Source: Oceanobacillus massiliensis str. N'diop
Lineage (GTDB): Bacteria > Bacillota > Bacilli > Bacillales > Amphibacillaceae
Length of the DNA stretch: 64,000 bases
Reading direction: 5' to 3'
NCBI RefSeq assembly: GCF_000285495.1
Contig: NZ_HE610980.1
Coordinates: 153,071-217,070, forward strand
In this document: positions 1 to 8,371 of the stretch, in pieces
Layout of the letters: every line of letters begins with the position of its first letter
How positions within the stretch are numbered: position 1 is the first letter of the stretch
Notes under the pieces: model-generated
Told to the model about the DNA's origin: nothing
Seen by the model: the letters and a program-made list of their open reading frames with translations, nothing else
Databases searched by the model: none
Translations under genes and position numbers: made by a program

Positions 1-2
1 CC

Positions 3-194
3 ATTGTCGGAGAGGCATTCGGATCCGGTATTCTTGGATCGCTTTTTGCAGTACCATTCGCTTATATATTCATGGGTACGACTGTCGGAGTATTTGCCTT
101 CTTGCCAGGGTTTATCATCAGCAGCATCTCCGGCGCATGTATTGGCTGGTTCGTTGTATCAAAGGTTAAAACAAATTCGATTGCACGCGTTTAA
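3..194 (+). CDS. thiW: ThiW, ECF S component for thiazole uptake (C-terminal fragment)
   Basis: The open frame enters from the left edge of the window and ends with TAA at 192-194, so only the last 63 residues are visible. They are hydrophobic and glycine-rich (GSGILGSLFAVPFAYIFMGT, then a second segment ending WFVVSK), as in membrane S components of energy-coupling-factor transporters. ThiW is the predicted substrate-binding membrane subunit for the thiazole moiety of thiamin. The tenA-thiD-thiM-thiE genes follow 18 bp downstream on the same strand, which is the classic place for thiW. Identity rests on this context plus the membrane-like end; the N-terminus and any upstream TPP riboswitch lie outside the window. 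Confidence 0.6.
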   Translation: MVGEAFGSGILGSLFAVPFAYIFMGTTVGVFAFLPGFIISSISGACIGWFVVSKVKTNSIARV

Positions 195-212
195 ATAAGA
201 GGAGGATAAGAT

Positions 213-896
213 ATGACTTTTACCAAAGAGTTGCGAAATGAAAACGACGACATTTTCCAACGGATCTTTCACCATCCGTTTGTACAGGGAATTGGTAAGG
301 GTGAACTCCCTGCCGAGGCAGTTGCCCACTATATTAAGGCAGATTATGAATACTTGAATGCTTTCATGCGTATTTATGGCATGGCCATTTCCAAGACAGC
401 AGCACGGGAGGAAATTGCCTATTTTCATAGCCAGATTCACTTCGTTCTGCATGATGAAATTCATCCGCATCATAATTTCTGTGATTATATCGGTAAGAGC
501 TATGAAGAACTGCAAGGAAAGGAATTGCCTCCTACCGCCGATCATTATGTCAAGCATATGATGTATCACGCACAAGTAGGAACACTCGGTGAGACGCTGG
601 GAGCCCTGCTTCCCTGTCCATGGACATATTTGGAAATCGGCCAATATCTGATTGAAACATTCAGGCCAGCCAAGGATCACCCTTTCTATCAATGGATTAC
701 GTTTTATGCCGATGTAGGTGAAACGACGGAGAACTTGCGGAATTGGCTTGATAAACAGGCTGCGGATGCATCCGGGGCAGAGATTCTGCGCATAAAAGAT
801 GCTTTTCGCAAAAGCTGCCAGCTGGAGTTAGCATTTTGGGAAATGGCTCTGACATGTGAGGACTGGCCAAGCGGAAAGGCGGTGTCCAGCCGATGA
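213..896 (+). CDS. tenA: TenA, aminopyrimidine aminohydrolase (thiaminase II)
   Basis: A 227-residue TenA-family protein. It hydrolyses the amino group of 4-amino-5-aminomethyl-2-methylpyrimidine, a thiamin breakdown product, giving HMP for salvage in the cytoplasm; it can also cleave thiamin. The TenA active-site positions known from B. subtilis are all present at the same numbering: Asp44, the nucleophile Cys135 (in ALLPCPWTY) and Glu205. The length is normal for the family. The start ATG follows GGAGGA at a good distance. Its stop overlaps the thiD start (ATGA at 893-896), so the two are translationally coupled within the thi salvage operon. Confidence 0.96.
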   Translation: MTFTKELRNENDDIFQRIFHHPFVQGIGKGELPAEAVAHYIKADYEYLNAFMRIYGMAISKTAAREEIAYFHSQIHFVLHDEIHPHHNFCDYIGKSYEELQGKELPPTADHYVKHMMYHAQVGTLGETLGALLPCPWTYLEIGQYLIETFRPAKDHPFYQWITFYADVGETTENLRNWLDKQAADASGAEILRIKDAFRKSCQLELAFWEMALTCEDWPSGKAVSSR

Positions 897-1711
897 ACCA
901 TATACCATGCTCACTCACAATTGCTGGCACTGACCCAAGCGGTGGAGCAGGAATCCAGGCGGACTTGAAAACATTTCAGGAGCTCAAGAGCTATGGCATG
1001 TCCGTGATCACCTCTGTCGTTGCACAAAATACGACCGGTGTTCAGGCTGTACATCATGTTCCATTACCAATCATTGAACAGCAGCTTGATTCTGTTACTA
1101 CGGATATGCCAATCCATGCATTTAAAACTGGTATGATCTCCAATATCGACATGATGCATTTGATTGCTGATAAAATCCAGCATATAAACGCTCCATATGT
1201 AATGGACCCTGTCATGGTAGCAACTAGCGGGGATGCTTTAGTGGAAACTGAAGCGCGGGATTTCTTGCGTCAGCATCTTTTACCACTGTCCAGTATCGTG
1301 ACGCCGAATATTCCGGAAGCAGAATATCTGATTGGGGAAAAGATACAAACAACCGATGATATGAAACAGGCTGCTGAACTGATTGTGTCTAAATTCGGTG
1401 CCGGAGCTGCGTTAGTAAAAGGTGGTCATATGGCAGGAGAGGCAGTTGACTTTCTTTATGATGGATCGACCATGAATAGATTCTCGGCAACCAGAATTGA
1501 AACAACGAACACCCATGGAACAGGTTGTACGTACTCAGCCGCCATTACCGCCTATTTGAGTATGGGGGTCCCTTTATACGATGCCGTTAAAGAAGCGAAG
1601 CAATTCGTAACAACAGCGATCCAGCATGCATTTCCGCTAGGGTCCGGAAACGGTCCAACAAACCACTGGGCAGCAAGAAAGGAAAAGATTGTATATGGAA
1701 CAAATTATTGA
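893..1711 (+). CDS. thiD: ThiD, HMP/HMP-phosphate kinase
   Basis: A 272-residue ribokinase-fold kinase that phosphorylates 4-amino-5-hydroxymethyl-2-methylpyrimidine twice, to HMP-P and then HMP-PP, for thiamin phosphate synthesis. Visible motifs are the N-terminal substrate/ATP loop AGTDPSGGAGIQADLKTF (residues 11-28), DPVMVATSGD (105-114), TPNIPEAEYL (137-146) and the anion-hole/catalytic GTGC motif (209-212). It overlaps tenA by 4 bp and the start of thiM by 17 bp, so the genes are tightly packed. Together with TenA it makes the pyrimidine half of thiamin from salvaged material. Confidence 0.96.
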   Translation: MNHIPCSLTIAGTDPSGGAGIQADLKTFQELKSYGMSVITSVVAQNTTGVQAVHHVPLPIIEQQLDSVTTDMPIHAFKTGMISNIDMMHLIADKIQHINAPYVMDPVMVATSGDALVETEARDFLRQHLLPLSSIVTPNIPEAEYLIGEKIQTTDDMKQAAELIVSKFGAGAALVKGGHMAGEAVDFLYDGSTMNRFSATRIETTNTHGTGCTYSAAITAYLSMGVPLYDAVKEAKQFVTTAIQHAFPLGSGNGPTNHWAARKEKIVYGTNY

Positions 1712-2483
1712 AAAGATAAGAAAACAAAATCCATTAATCCATCACTTAACGAATCAGGTCGTCATGAATTTCACCGCTAATGGGCTATTATCTTTTGGAG
1801 CTGCACCTATCATGGCAAAGGCTCCAGAAGAAGCTCGTGATATTGCGTCCATTGCTGATGGAGTTCTAATCAATATAGGTACTCTGACATCACAGGAACT
1901 GAATTCTATGATCATTGCCGGAAAAACGGCCAATGAAAGAAATATTCCCGTAGTGCTGGATCCTGTAGGTGTCGCAGCAACCCCCTTTCGCACTGCTGCA
2001 GTAAAGCGGATATTGGATGAGGTGCATCCTACTGTCATCAAAGGGAACGCAGGTGAATTAGCTCACATCGCTGGAATCCCCTGGAAAACAAAAGGTGTTG
2101 AGTCTATCGGGAGTGGCAACACGGAAGAAATTGCCCAAAAAGTATCTGAGGTCTACGATACTACCGCTGTTATTACGGATGAGATCGATATTATTTGTAC
2201 AGAAAAGGAACTAATTCGAAATCACACTGGCCACCCAATCTTAAAAAAGGTTACAGGTGCCGGCTGCTTGCTTGGATCTATCATCACAGCATGTCTTACA
2301 ACGGACGACAATCCAGCAGAGCAGGCGTTAGCAGCCGTTAAATTTTATGGTTTAGCTGCTGAATATGCCGTTGCCTGTAAAGGAGTAAATGGATCTGGCA
2401 CCTTTATCCCTCCTTTTATCGACAGCCTTTCATTTGATTATGAATCTCTTAACGGAGGTGCAGGTCATGGAACGATCCGTTGA
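1695..2483 (+). CDS. thiM: ThiM, hydroxyethylthiazole kinase
   Basis: A 262-residue kinase that phosphorylates 4-methyl-5-(2-hydroxyethyl)thiazole, giving the thiazole half for ThiE. Recognised by NPLIHHLTNQVVMNFTANG near the N-terminus, LSFGAAPIMA, the KGNAGE motif (116-121) and VTGAGCLLGS (186-195) with the active-site region cysteine. I chose ATG 1695 over the in-frame TTG at 1689 because AAAGGA at 1678-1683 is 11 nt from the ATG and too close to the TTG. The gene overlaps thiD at its 5' end and thiE at its 3' end. With ThiW next door it forms the thiazole-salvage branch. Confidence 0.96.
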   Translation: MEQIIEKIRKQNPLIHHLTNQVVMNFTANGLLSFGAAPIMAKAPEEARDIASIADGVLINIGTLTSQELNSMIIAGKTANERNIPVVLDPVGVAATPFRTAAVKRILDEVHPTVIKGNAGELAHIAGIPWKTKGVESIGSGNTEEIAQKVSEVYDTTAVITDEIDIICTEKELIRNHTGHPILKKVTGAGCLLGSIITACLTTDDNPAEQALAAVKFYGLAAEYAVACKGVNGSGTFIPPFIDSLSFDYESLNGGAGHGTIR

Positions 2484-3090
2484 ACAGATCTTACGCAAAT
2501 ATTTGATCATGGGGAGCCAGAATTGTGTTGGGAATCCCTTAGCCATTTTGGAAGCAGCAGCAAAGGCAGGAATTACAGCATTTCAGTTTCGTGAAAAAGG
2601 AGCCGGTTCACTAACAGGCAATGCCAAACTACACTTAGGAAAACAGCTTCGGAATATTTGCCGAGTATATGACATTCCCTTCATTGTTAATGATGATATC
2701 GAACTCGTTGATCCGTTGGAAGCGGATGGAATACACGTTGGACAGGAGGATCAGTCCGTTGCGGAGCTTTCCAGACGCTATCCCGAAAAGATTATCGGAC
2801 TCTCCGTATCGAATTGGAATGAGGTAACGAATAGCCCTATTTCATTGGTCGACTATATTGGGGCCGGGCCGATTTTTGCAACTGATACAAAAACCGATGC
2901 AAAATCGGCAGTAGGGCTCGATTGGATCAAGGCATTGCGAGAACACTTTCCGGAACTGCCAATTGTAGGCATTGGCGGCATTAACCCCGGCAATTCTGCT
3001 TCTGTTATACAGGCTGGGGCAGACGGCGTATCCTTTATCTCTGCCGTTACAAAAGCGTCCGATATAGATGGGGCTGTCCATGCTTTATAA
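2467..3090 (+). CDS. thiE: ThiE, thiamine phosphate synthase
   Basis: A 207-residue TIM-barrel enzyme that couples HMP-PP and thiazole phosphate to thiamin monophosphate. Family motifs are QFREKG (40-45), VNDDIELVDPLEADGIHVGQ (74-93), the pyrophosphate/Mg-binding QED, GAGPIFATDTKTDAKS and the C-terminal phosphate loop VGIGGINPGN. The frame is open further upstream, but GGAGGTG at 2454-2460 points to ATG 2467, giving a normal family length. The start lies inside the 3' end of thiM (17-bp overlap). It is the last gene of the salvage operon; a strong hairpin follows at 3201-3236. Confidence 0.97.
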   Translation: MERSVEQILRKYLIMGSQNCVGNPLAILEAAAKAGITAFQFREKGAGSLTGNAKLHLGKQLRNICRVYDIPFIVNDDIELVDPLEADGIHVGQEDQSVAELSRRYPEKIIGLSVSNWNEVTNSPISLVDYIGAGPIFATDTKTDAKSAVGLDWIKALREHFPELPIVGIGGINPGNSASVIQAGADGVSFISAVTKASDIDGAVHAL

Positions 3091-3200
3091 GATTAAGCTT
3101 TTTACGATGCTGAAAAATTGCATGGAAGAAAAGGTTGCTATCTTACTGTAAGGGATTCCCAATTTGAGACACGTCTTCAATAATGAATGCTTACAGTAGG

Positions 3201-3236
3201 CAAATAAATCCGTCTGATTCCAGACGGATTTATTTG
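3201..3236. terminator. Bidirectional rho-independent terminator between thiE and the MerR gene
   Basis: A perfect 16-bp inverted repeat (left arm CAAATAAATCCGTCTG) closes on a 4-nt loop, ATTC. The AT-rich bases of each arm give U-rich tails in either direction. It sits between two converging genes and can end both. Confidence 0.8.
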
Positions 3237-3336
3237 ATAAAAACAAGGCTGTTTTACGTTTTTTATAATGTGTCCTCGCCACCTTTTTCTTTGTCTGCTG
3301 ATTTAAGCGTTAGAACGATAATATTTCCTGCCATTA

Positions 3337-4074
3337 TTATTGATGCATATCTGAATAATAGGCCATTGCATCACGCATAAATACAGCCAATCCCTCACCA
3401 AACTTATCAATGTTTTTGGTAAATCTTTCATCATCAACATACATTTGCCCAAGCCCTTTGAAAGCATCCAACGAATAATCTCCTATCTTATTCAGATAGT
3501 CATACCATTCTTCGATTCTTTTTTGGGCATCCTCCGAATCGGGCGCTTCATGGCGAATCTCTGCCAATTTGCGGTAGATTTCATTGAATTCTTCCCCCAA
3601 TTCCTGTTGCTGCTGTTTTGACATCCCTCCTATTTTTGCATTCGAATCATTTACAGTTTTTTCACCCCAAAGATCGCGGGCTTCCTGCTCATAGGGATTT
3701 TCGCTAAAATCAAATCCTGCAAATCTTTCCTCATCCGTCATAACTATCTCACCTTTCTTATATTGAATGGTTTTCTCAACTGTACCAATCAGGCTATCGA
3801 TCCTTCTTCGCTTATCAAGAAGCAATTTGTAATGATTCTCCAATGCTTCCTTCTGGTTGAAAGAAGAATCGTTGATTATTTCCTTAATTTTCTTCAAGGG
3901 AAAGCCAAGCTCTTTGAAAAATAAAATCTGTTGTAATTTTTCCAGGTCCGTGTGAGTGTAAACTCGGTAACCCGACTCCTCCCTTTCTTTAGGACTTAGT
4001 AAGCCAATCTCATCATAATGATGCAGTGTGCGGACACTAACCCCCGCCAAATCGGCAACTTCTTTTACTTTCAT
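3337..4074 (-). CDS. MerR-family regulator with TipAS drug-binding domain (Mta/TipA-like)
   Basis: A 245-residue transcription activator. Residues 1-70 are a MerR winged helix (KVKEVADLAGVSVRTLHHYD, then the GYRVYT wing), residues about 70-110 form the dimerisation helix, and the C-terminal half (about 120-240) resembles the TipAS antibiotic-binding domain of TipA and B. subtilis Mta. Such proteins bend and activate promoters with an over-long spacer, usually their own and those of multidrug pumps. Its own promoter at 4098-4128 has the expected 19-bp spacer. No pump gene is adjacent; the diverging neighbour is a Gly/Pro-rich protein. The ligand is unknown. Confidence 0.88.
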   Translation of the reverse strand: MKVKEVADLAGVSVRTLHHYDEIGLLSPKEREESGYRVYTHTDLEKLQQILFFKELGFPLKKIKEIINDSSFNQKEALENHYKLLLDKRRRIDSLIGTVEKTIQYKKGEIVMTDEERFAGFDFSENPYEQEARDLWGEKTVNDSNAKIGGMSKQQQQELGEEFNEIYRKLAEIRHEAPDSEDAQKRIEEWYDYLNKIGDYSLDAFKGLGQMYVDDERFTKNIDKFGEGLAVFMRDAMAYYSDMHQ

Positions 4075-4097
4075 CGTTGATTCCTCCTTTCATTTTC

Positions 4098-4128
4098 ACT
4101 ATAAGTCATAACGTAACGGAAGAGTCAA
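4098..4128 (-). promoter_or_regulatory. MerR-type promoter with 19-bp spacer
   Basis: On the minus strand TTGACT (4128-4123) and TATAGT (4103-4098) are separated by exactly 19 bp, the suboptimal spacing typical of promoters activated by MerR-family proteins. The spacer should hold the operator. It drives the MerR gene itself, so autoregulation is likely. Confidence 0.65.
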
Positions 4129-4249
4129 CCAAATATGGACATTTCTTCTTCCACTTTTGCCCATTCTGAATGAATTTATATCCAACTGGACTAATCCCTC
4201 ATATAGTAAAGAGAATGATTTTATTAATTATAGAGGAGGAAAATAGCCG

Positions 4250-4732
4250 TTGAAATATAATCAACAACCTTATAACAATGACGAGAGACAATTTAATCTT
4301 CCGGGTAACTTGCTTGATCAGATGTTAGGCTCAGGAAGCCAAGGGGGTTCCCCTGGTGGCGGATTTGGTGGATTCCCGGGTGGTGGGCCTGGCGGGTTCC
4401 CAGGTGGCGGTCCGGGTGGCGGACCCGGCGGACCAGGTAGTTTCCCGGGTGGCGGTCCAGGTGGCGGACCTGGTGTCCCGAGCGGCATGCCGACATCTCC
4501 GCCCCCCAACTTCACACCAACGCAATCGCAATTTCAACCCTTTGCCATTGATCCAGGAGGAATCCGCGGCTGTCTGTTCAGGAATACCTATATTTGGCTA
4601 TGGCGTGACGGGTTTTGGTTCTTCCCAATCTTTGTTGGCAGAAATTCAATTGCCGGGTTTAGATGGACTGGGTTTAGATGGGTATTCTTCGGAATAAGCC
4701 TTGACCGTATTGTAAGTTTCCAATGCTTTTAG
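4250..4732 (+). CDS. Gly/Pro-rich repeat protein with aromatic C-terminal domain
   Basis: A 160-residue protein that I cannot name. Residues about 31-75 are low-complexity collagen-like repeats of GGGPGG and FPGGG. They are followed by a proline linker (TSPPPNFTPTQ) and a distinct C-terminal domain of about 60 residues rich in Trp and Phe (IRGCLFRNTYIWLWRDGFWF and WTGFRWVFFG), ending close to a Cys. It starts with TTG at 4250, with GAGGAGG about 10 nt upstream. There is no signal peptide or clear membrane helix. Similar proteins in spore formers are poorly described; a surface or spore-coat role is only a guess. The DNA of the repeat region is itself repetitive and GC-rich. Confidence 0.7.
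   Translation: MKYNQQPYNNDERQFNLPGNLLDQMLGSGSQGGSPGGGFGGFPGGGPGGFPGGGPGGGPGGPGSFPGGGPGGGPGVPSGMPTSPPPNFTPTQSQFQPFAIDPGGIRGCLFRNTYIWLWRDGFWFFPIFVGRNSIAGFRWTGFRWVFFGISLDRIVSFQCF
4355..4486. repeat. GC-rich Gly-Pro coding microrepeats
   Basis: Imperfect tandem units of the GGTGGCGGTCC type encode the GGGPGG stretch of the protein at 4250-4732. They are much more GC-rich than the surroundings. Such tracts can change length by slippage in multiples of three. Confidence 0.7.
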
Positions 4733-4843
4733 TACCACACATGTATAAATCCACTATAGCTTCCTTTGCTCCTATTATTGGATAGTGAACCACACAATCA
4801 GCGTTCATCCTTTTTTCATATGTTGAAGAAAGGAGGGATGAAT

Positions 4844-5041
4844 ATGTATCAGTTAGCTTTATTGTTCTTGACGGCTGTTCTTGCTGGATTTGCACTTATT
4901 GTTGTCACTTCTCTTGCTGCCTCTTTCCTATCAGCAACGGTGATCAACATCTTAATTGGCTTAGGATCTATCGCAGTAATCGTATTTGCGCTCGCATTAC
5001 TTTACCTGGCATCAAAAGCCCTGTTTCGTGAATTAAGATAA
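4844..5041 (+). CDS. Small two-helix membrane protein
   Basis: A 65-residue hydrophobic protein of unknown function. It consists of two membrane segments (residues about 3-28 and 31-55) and a short basic tail ending LFRELR. The in-frame ATG at 4838 touches the ribosome site GAAAGGAGGG, so ATG 4844, about 6 nt downstream, is the better start. It lies 111 bp after the Gly/Pro-rich gene on the same strand, so the two may share a transcript. A terminator hairpin follows at 5061-5105. Confidence 0.65.
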   Translation: MYQLALLFLTAVLAGFALIVVTSLAASFLSATVINILIGLGSIAVIVFALALLYLASKALFRELR

Positions 5042-5054
5042 CCTTCCGATGCAA

Positions 5055-5105
5055 TAAAAAAACTGCACCTGCTTCGTCATCCTGTCCGACAAAGAAGGTG
5101 CAGTT
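5055..5105 (-). terminator. Terminator of the BCCT transporter gene
   Basis: Inverted repeat AACTGCACCTGCTTCGTC (5061-5078) with GACAAAGAAGGTGCAGTT (5088-5105), preceded on the plus strand by a run of A that becomes the U tail on the minus strand. It probably also stops transcription from the plus-strand membrane-protein gene. Confidence 0.8.
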
Positions 5106-5167
5106 CACATTTAAAGTAGAATCTGTGCAGTCCATCATAGTTTCTGCACGATTTCGCATGGGAAATT

Positions 5168-6718
5168 CTATTTTCTATCTTGTTTTTTCATCATTTCGCG
5201 CTGCCAGATAAGCCCTTGTTCCAATGCCATCTTTTTCGCAATTCGTGGTGCATGCCATAATGGTGGCAGCAACAGTAAGGAAACCGGAACGGCGGTAATT
5301 ACAATAGAATTTTGTATCGACGTGATGCTATCTTCTCCGATTGTAAGAATCACCATTGTTGTCGCTCCAAAGATCAATGCCCAGAATACCCGCAGCCAGC
5401 GCTTCGGATGGTCATTTCCCGAAAGTGTTGCCGCAACAGTATAGGCCATTGTATCTGTTGTGGTAGCAACAAAAATAATAGAAACTAGCAGGAATCCCAT
5501 TCCCATTAAAGTCCCCATCGGCAGCTGGTCCGTTATAGCCATCACAGCTGCAGGCATGCCACCTTCATTCAGAGCATTTGATATGGAGCCAGGGTTATTG
5601 TTTTCAAAGAAAACACCTGTACCACCGACTATTGAAAACCAAAAGTTATTAACGATTGGAGCAATAATTGATACAGCAATGATCAATTCACGAATGGTAC
5701 GTCCGCGGGAAATTCGGCTTATAAAAACAATGAGCATTGGTGCATAACCAATAAACCATCCCCAGAAAAAGATTGTCCATAGCGAAAGCCAACCTTCATC
5801 CCCACGGAACATGCTCATTGTAAAGAAATTCTGCAGATGAGCACCTGTCCCGCCTACAAATGCATCTATAATAAACGTAGTTGGTCCAATTACAAGTACA
5901 ATCGCTGCCAATAGAATTGTGAACTTCACATTCCAATTACTAAGATGATAAATTCCGCGGTCAACACCGGTGGCCGCTGAAATGGCAGCAATTAAAACCA
6001 GCACCATTACAACGATAATGCTTACTGCCAGTGTGTTTGGAACATCAAATAGGTGATTCAGTCCATAGGATATTTGCAATCCCAGAAATCCAAGAGGTCC
6101 CAATGTACCCGCCACCGTTGCAATGATGGAGAAGATGTCAGCTGTTGACCCAATGACACTCTTATGATAAATCTTCTCACCAAACATGGGATACAGCAAT
6201 CCCCTCGGCTTTAACGGCAAGCCTCTATTATAATGCACATACATCATTACAATAACTGAAAGTGTGCCCAGTATTGCCCATGCCGTAAATCCCCAGTGCA
6301 TGAATGCTTGCGCAAATGCAGCGCTCATATTGTTGAATTGCCCGCCGCCAAATAATGGTGGAGTATCCATATAATGATACATCGGCTCTGCTGCCGCCCA
6401 GAATACACCGCCACTGGCGAGCAAGGTAACCAATATCATGGATACCCATCCGAAATAGCTATATTTAGGCTTGTCCTGCTTACCAAGCCTCACTTTTCCA
6501 TATTTTGAAATTGCCAATCCTAAACCGATAAAAAAGTTTGCAAGTAACAGCAATTGCCAATAGGCTCCAAATAAATCCGAGCTGTAGGCAAATAATGTAT
6601 TGACAACCTCTCCTACCTTTTCATTATTAATCAAGGATAGAAAAATAAATGCAAGTAAAAATCCGCCACTTATGATAAATACCGGCCAATCAATTTCCTT
6701 CTTCTTTTTTGAATCCAC
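5168..6718 (-). CDS. BCCT-family betaine/choline/carnitine transporter
   Basis: A 516-residue secondary transporter with about 12 membrane helices that takes up glycine betaine or related quaternary ammonium compounds with Na+ or H+. The family signature is recognisable at residues 314-322 (WTIFFWGWF) and continues into the conserved RISRGRTIRE (about 335-344). The usual final Trp of the WTxxxWxWW pattern is Phe here, and the next segment reads GYAP rather than the common WAP. GTG start with AGGAGG about 7 nt upstream. It is a single-gene unit closed by the hairpin at 5061-5105. Its substrate cannot be fixed from sequence; osmoprotectant uptake is the family's usual role. Confidence 0.9.
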   Translation of the reverse strand: MDSKKKKEIDWPVFIISGGFLLAFIFLSLINNEKVGEVVNTLFAYSSDLFGAYWQLLLLANFFIGLGLAISKYGKVRLGKQDKPKYSYFGWVSMILVTLLASGGVFWAAAEPMYHYMDTPPLFGGGQFNNMSAAFAQAFMHWGFTAWAILGTLSVIVMMYVHYNRGLPLKPRGLLYPMFGEKIYHKSVIGSTADIFSIIATVAGTLGPLGFLGLQISYGLNHLFDVPNTLAVSIIVVMVLVLIAAISAATGVDRGIYHLSNWNVKFTILLAAIVLVIGPTTFIIDAFVGGTGAHLQNFFTMSMFRGDEGWLSLWTIFFWGWFIGYAPMLIVFISRISRGRTIRELIIAVSIIAPIVNNFWFSIVGGTGVFFENNNPGSISNALNEGGMPAAVMAITDQLPMGTLMGMGFLLVSIIFVATTTDTMAYTVAATLSGNDHPKRWLRVFWALIFGATTMVILTIGEDSITSIQNSIVITAVPVSLLLLPPLWHAPRIAKKMALEQGLIWQREMMKKQDRK

Positions 6719-7198
6719 GCTTTACCTCCTAATTTTGTTAGGAGCAAGTGTCCATAATATGATATTCCATTTTGTCATTAAAGACCGTTGGATGAAAAAT
6801 TAATTGCCAGCCAATCATGCCTGACATCAACTAATTAACGACGATATTCCACCAACTTGCTCATTTTAGTAACACAGTCTTCCATTATAGGTATTTATTA
6901 TCCATCTTACAAATAATATACCCTGGTTGCGTGCATAAATACGGGCTTAAACCTTTGTATCTACCGTTTTTTTCCGTGCTAACTTAAAACACCATCAATA
7001 GTTGAGGCATAGGGAATATCATGTTTTTCATCAATCAATCCAGTGGCCCAAATCTTTGCGATGCTTCCCTGCTAATTAAACTTAAAGCATTTCAGCAACG
7101 ATGCACTTCGGTGATTGAATAGTTATTCTCAAATATTCAGCTCATGACCCTATCGAACATACAGCAAGAGATAAATGTTTTAACACGAAACAACAGAA
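6719..7198. other. Unassigned intergenic stretch upstream of the BCCT gene
   Basis: About 480 bp of AT-rich sequence with no credible gene. The promoter of the minus-strand BCCT gene should be in the first part. A 30-codon open minus-strand frame without a start codon (7071-6979) reads like the tail of a protein and could be a gene remnant, but it is too short to support. Confidence 0.5.
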
Positions 7199-7247
7199 CT
7201 CCCCTTTAAGCAGACAGATTTATTTGATCTGTCTCCCTAAAGGGGAG
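7199..7247 (-). terminator. Terminator of the squalene/phytoene synthase family gene
   Basis: Long imperfect stem: the left arm CTCCCCTTTAAGCAGACAGAT (7199-7219) pairs with a right arm ending CTAAAGGGGAG (7227-7247). It lies 15 bp past the stop of the minus-strand gene at 7262. Confidence 0.6.
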
Positions 7248-7261
7248 CTTCTATAACAGTT

Positions 7262-8080
7262 TTACTCGTTAATTATTTCATCCACTGTAGACTCAACCTC
7301 TGCTCGAGTCATCTTTTCTTTCCCGTTCTTCAACGTTTTAAGCGTTCTCTTCGCCAAAGCCAATGGGATTTTACAGAAAAGGATGATGTTCCTTGTATTA
7401 ATCTGCTGCATATATTGATCCGCTCTGCTGAGATTACCTTCAGCGTATGCAAACATGTCATCTCTGGTCCACCCATCCGGAAAGAATCGTACACCGCGTT
7501 CAGCATCTTCATCCTTATTTCTTAGGATATTTACTGCCTGCAAACCCCTTCCATAGCCTATAGCCAGCTCACGGTCCGTTTCTGTACCATCATACCATTT
7601 CCAAATATCCGAGAGCATAACACCGACCAGGCCTGCAACATAATATGTATATTCATCGAGATCTTCCTTTGTTTCTACAATCCAGCCTTTCGTCACCCAC
7701 TTAGCCATACCTTCTGCCATTTCGCTGGTTGAAGCCTTCACTTCATCGACGATTCCCGCGGGGCAGAATCTTAGCCAATCACCAAGACGAACGGTAACCT
7801 CAGGCAAGAGAGATTCATATGGCTGAATCAGCTCCCTGTATGCAGCCTCGTCAAAATCGGATTTTAGCAATTTGCTGGTTTCAGTCAGCAAGCGATGCTT
7901 CACATCTCCATCCAACTGTTCATGGTCTTCAATTTCATCGATGGCTCTCATACAGAGATAGGCAGAGCCAACAGTCTTTTTCAATGTCGAATTCAATAAT
8001 TTTATAGGAATATAAAACGTCCTGCTCGTAAGCTTCAGGACCTTCATAGCTTCTTTTTCCAATTCTGCTTTATTGCTCAA
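7262..8080 (-). CDS. Squalene/phytoene synthase family protein (YisP-like)
   Basis: A 272-residue all-helical prenyl enzyme of the squalene/phytoene synthase family. The first Asp-rich motif is intact (RAIDEIED, with Asp48 and Asp52). The second reads QAVNILRNKDED (181-192), so the first Asp of the usual DxxED element is Asn188. B. subtilis YisP, which was reclassified from synthase to farnesyl diphosphate phosphatase, is a plausible counterpart, so condensation activity should not be assumed. TTG start at 8080 with GGAGG about 9 nt upstream. It is a single-gene unit with no carotenoid genes nearby, which also argues against a carotenoid role. Confidence 0.85.
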   Translation of the reverse strand: MSNKAELEKEAMKVLKLTSRTFYIPIKLLNSTLKKTVGSAYLCMRAIDEIEDHEQLDGDVKHRLLTETSKLLKSDFDEAAYRELIQPYESLLPEVTVRLGDWLRFCPAGIVDEVKASTSEMAEGMAKWVTKGWIVETKEDLDEYTYYVAGLVGVMLSDIWKWYDGTETDRELAIGYGRGLQAVNILRNKDEDAERGVRFFPDGWTRDDMFAYAEGNLSRADQYMQQINTRNIILFCKIPLALAKRTLKTLKNGKEKMTRAEVESTVDEIINE

Positions 8081-8149
8081 AGACCTTTCCTCCTTTACGC
8101 ATTCATGAGGTATACCAAGTATAACAAATTCCTTCCCCTTTTTCTCGTT

Positions 8150-8180
8150 GGGTGCCTGTCACTTCCCGAAATTTGTCGAA
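8150..8180 (-). repeat. Interspersed repeat, copy 1 (GGTGCCTGTCACTTCCCG type)
   Basis: GGTGCCTGTCACTTCCCG followed by AAATTTGTCGAA is, in reverse complement, nearly the same as the elements at 22781-22811 and 23288-23318. All three are intergenic. No function is known to me. Confidence 0.75.
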
Positions 8181-8236
8181 TTATAGGACGTCGATACCGT
8201 TCTCGATTTTGCATTTCACTGTAGGTCTCCGACACT

Positions 8237-8285
8237 AGAAGGGCTGCCAAAGGTATCTCCTGCAATTACCTTTGGCAGCCCTTCT
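8237..8285. terminator. Strong hairpin, probable terminator of the small minus-strand gene
   Basis: A perfect 19-bp stem: AGAAGGGCTGCCAAAGGTA (8237-8255) pairs with TACCTTTGGCAGCCCTTCT (8267-8285). It lies downstream of the small ORF at 8372-8530. The flanking U run is weak. Confidence 0.6.
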
Positions 8286-8371
8286 ATCATATTATAAATT
8301 CATGTCTTCCTGCGTGCAAACGCCATTACGATAAAGCCGATTTCCAGACCGAGCACAAGCATTGCATGATT

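Noticed and set aside
4293-4537. Overlapping minus-strand and alternate-frame Pro/Arg-rich frames
   Set aside because: They are shadows of the Gly-Pro repeat DNA of the plus-strand gene.
6979-7071. Minus-strand 30-codon stretch reading like a protein C-terminus
   Set aside because: It has no start codon or ribosome site, and open frames of this length are expected by chance in AT-rich DNA.
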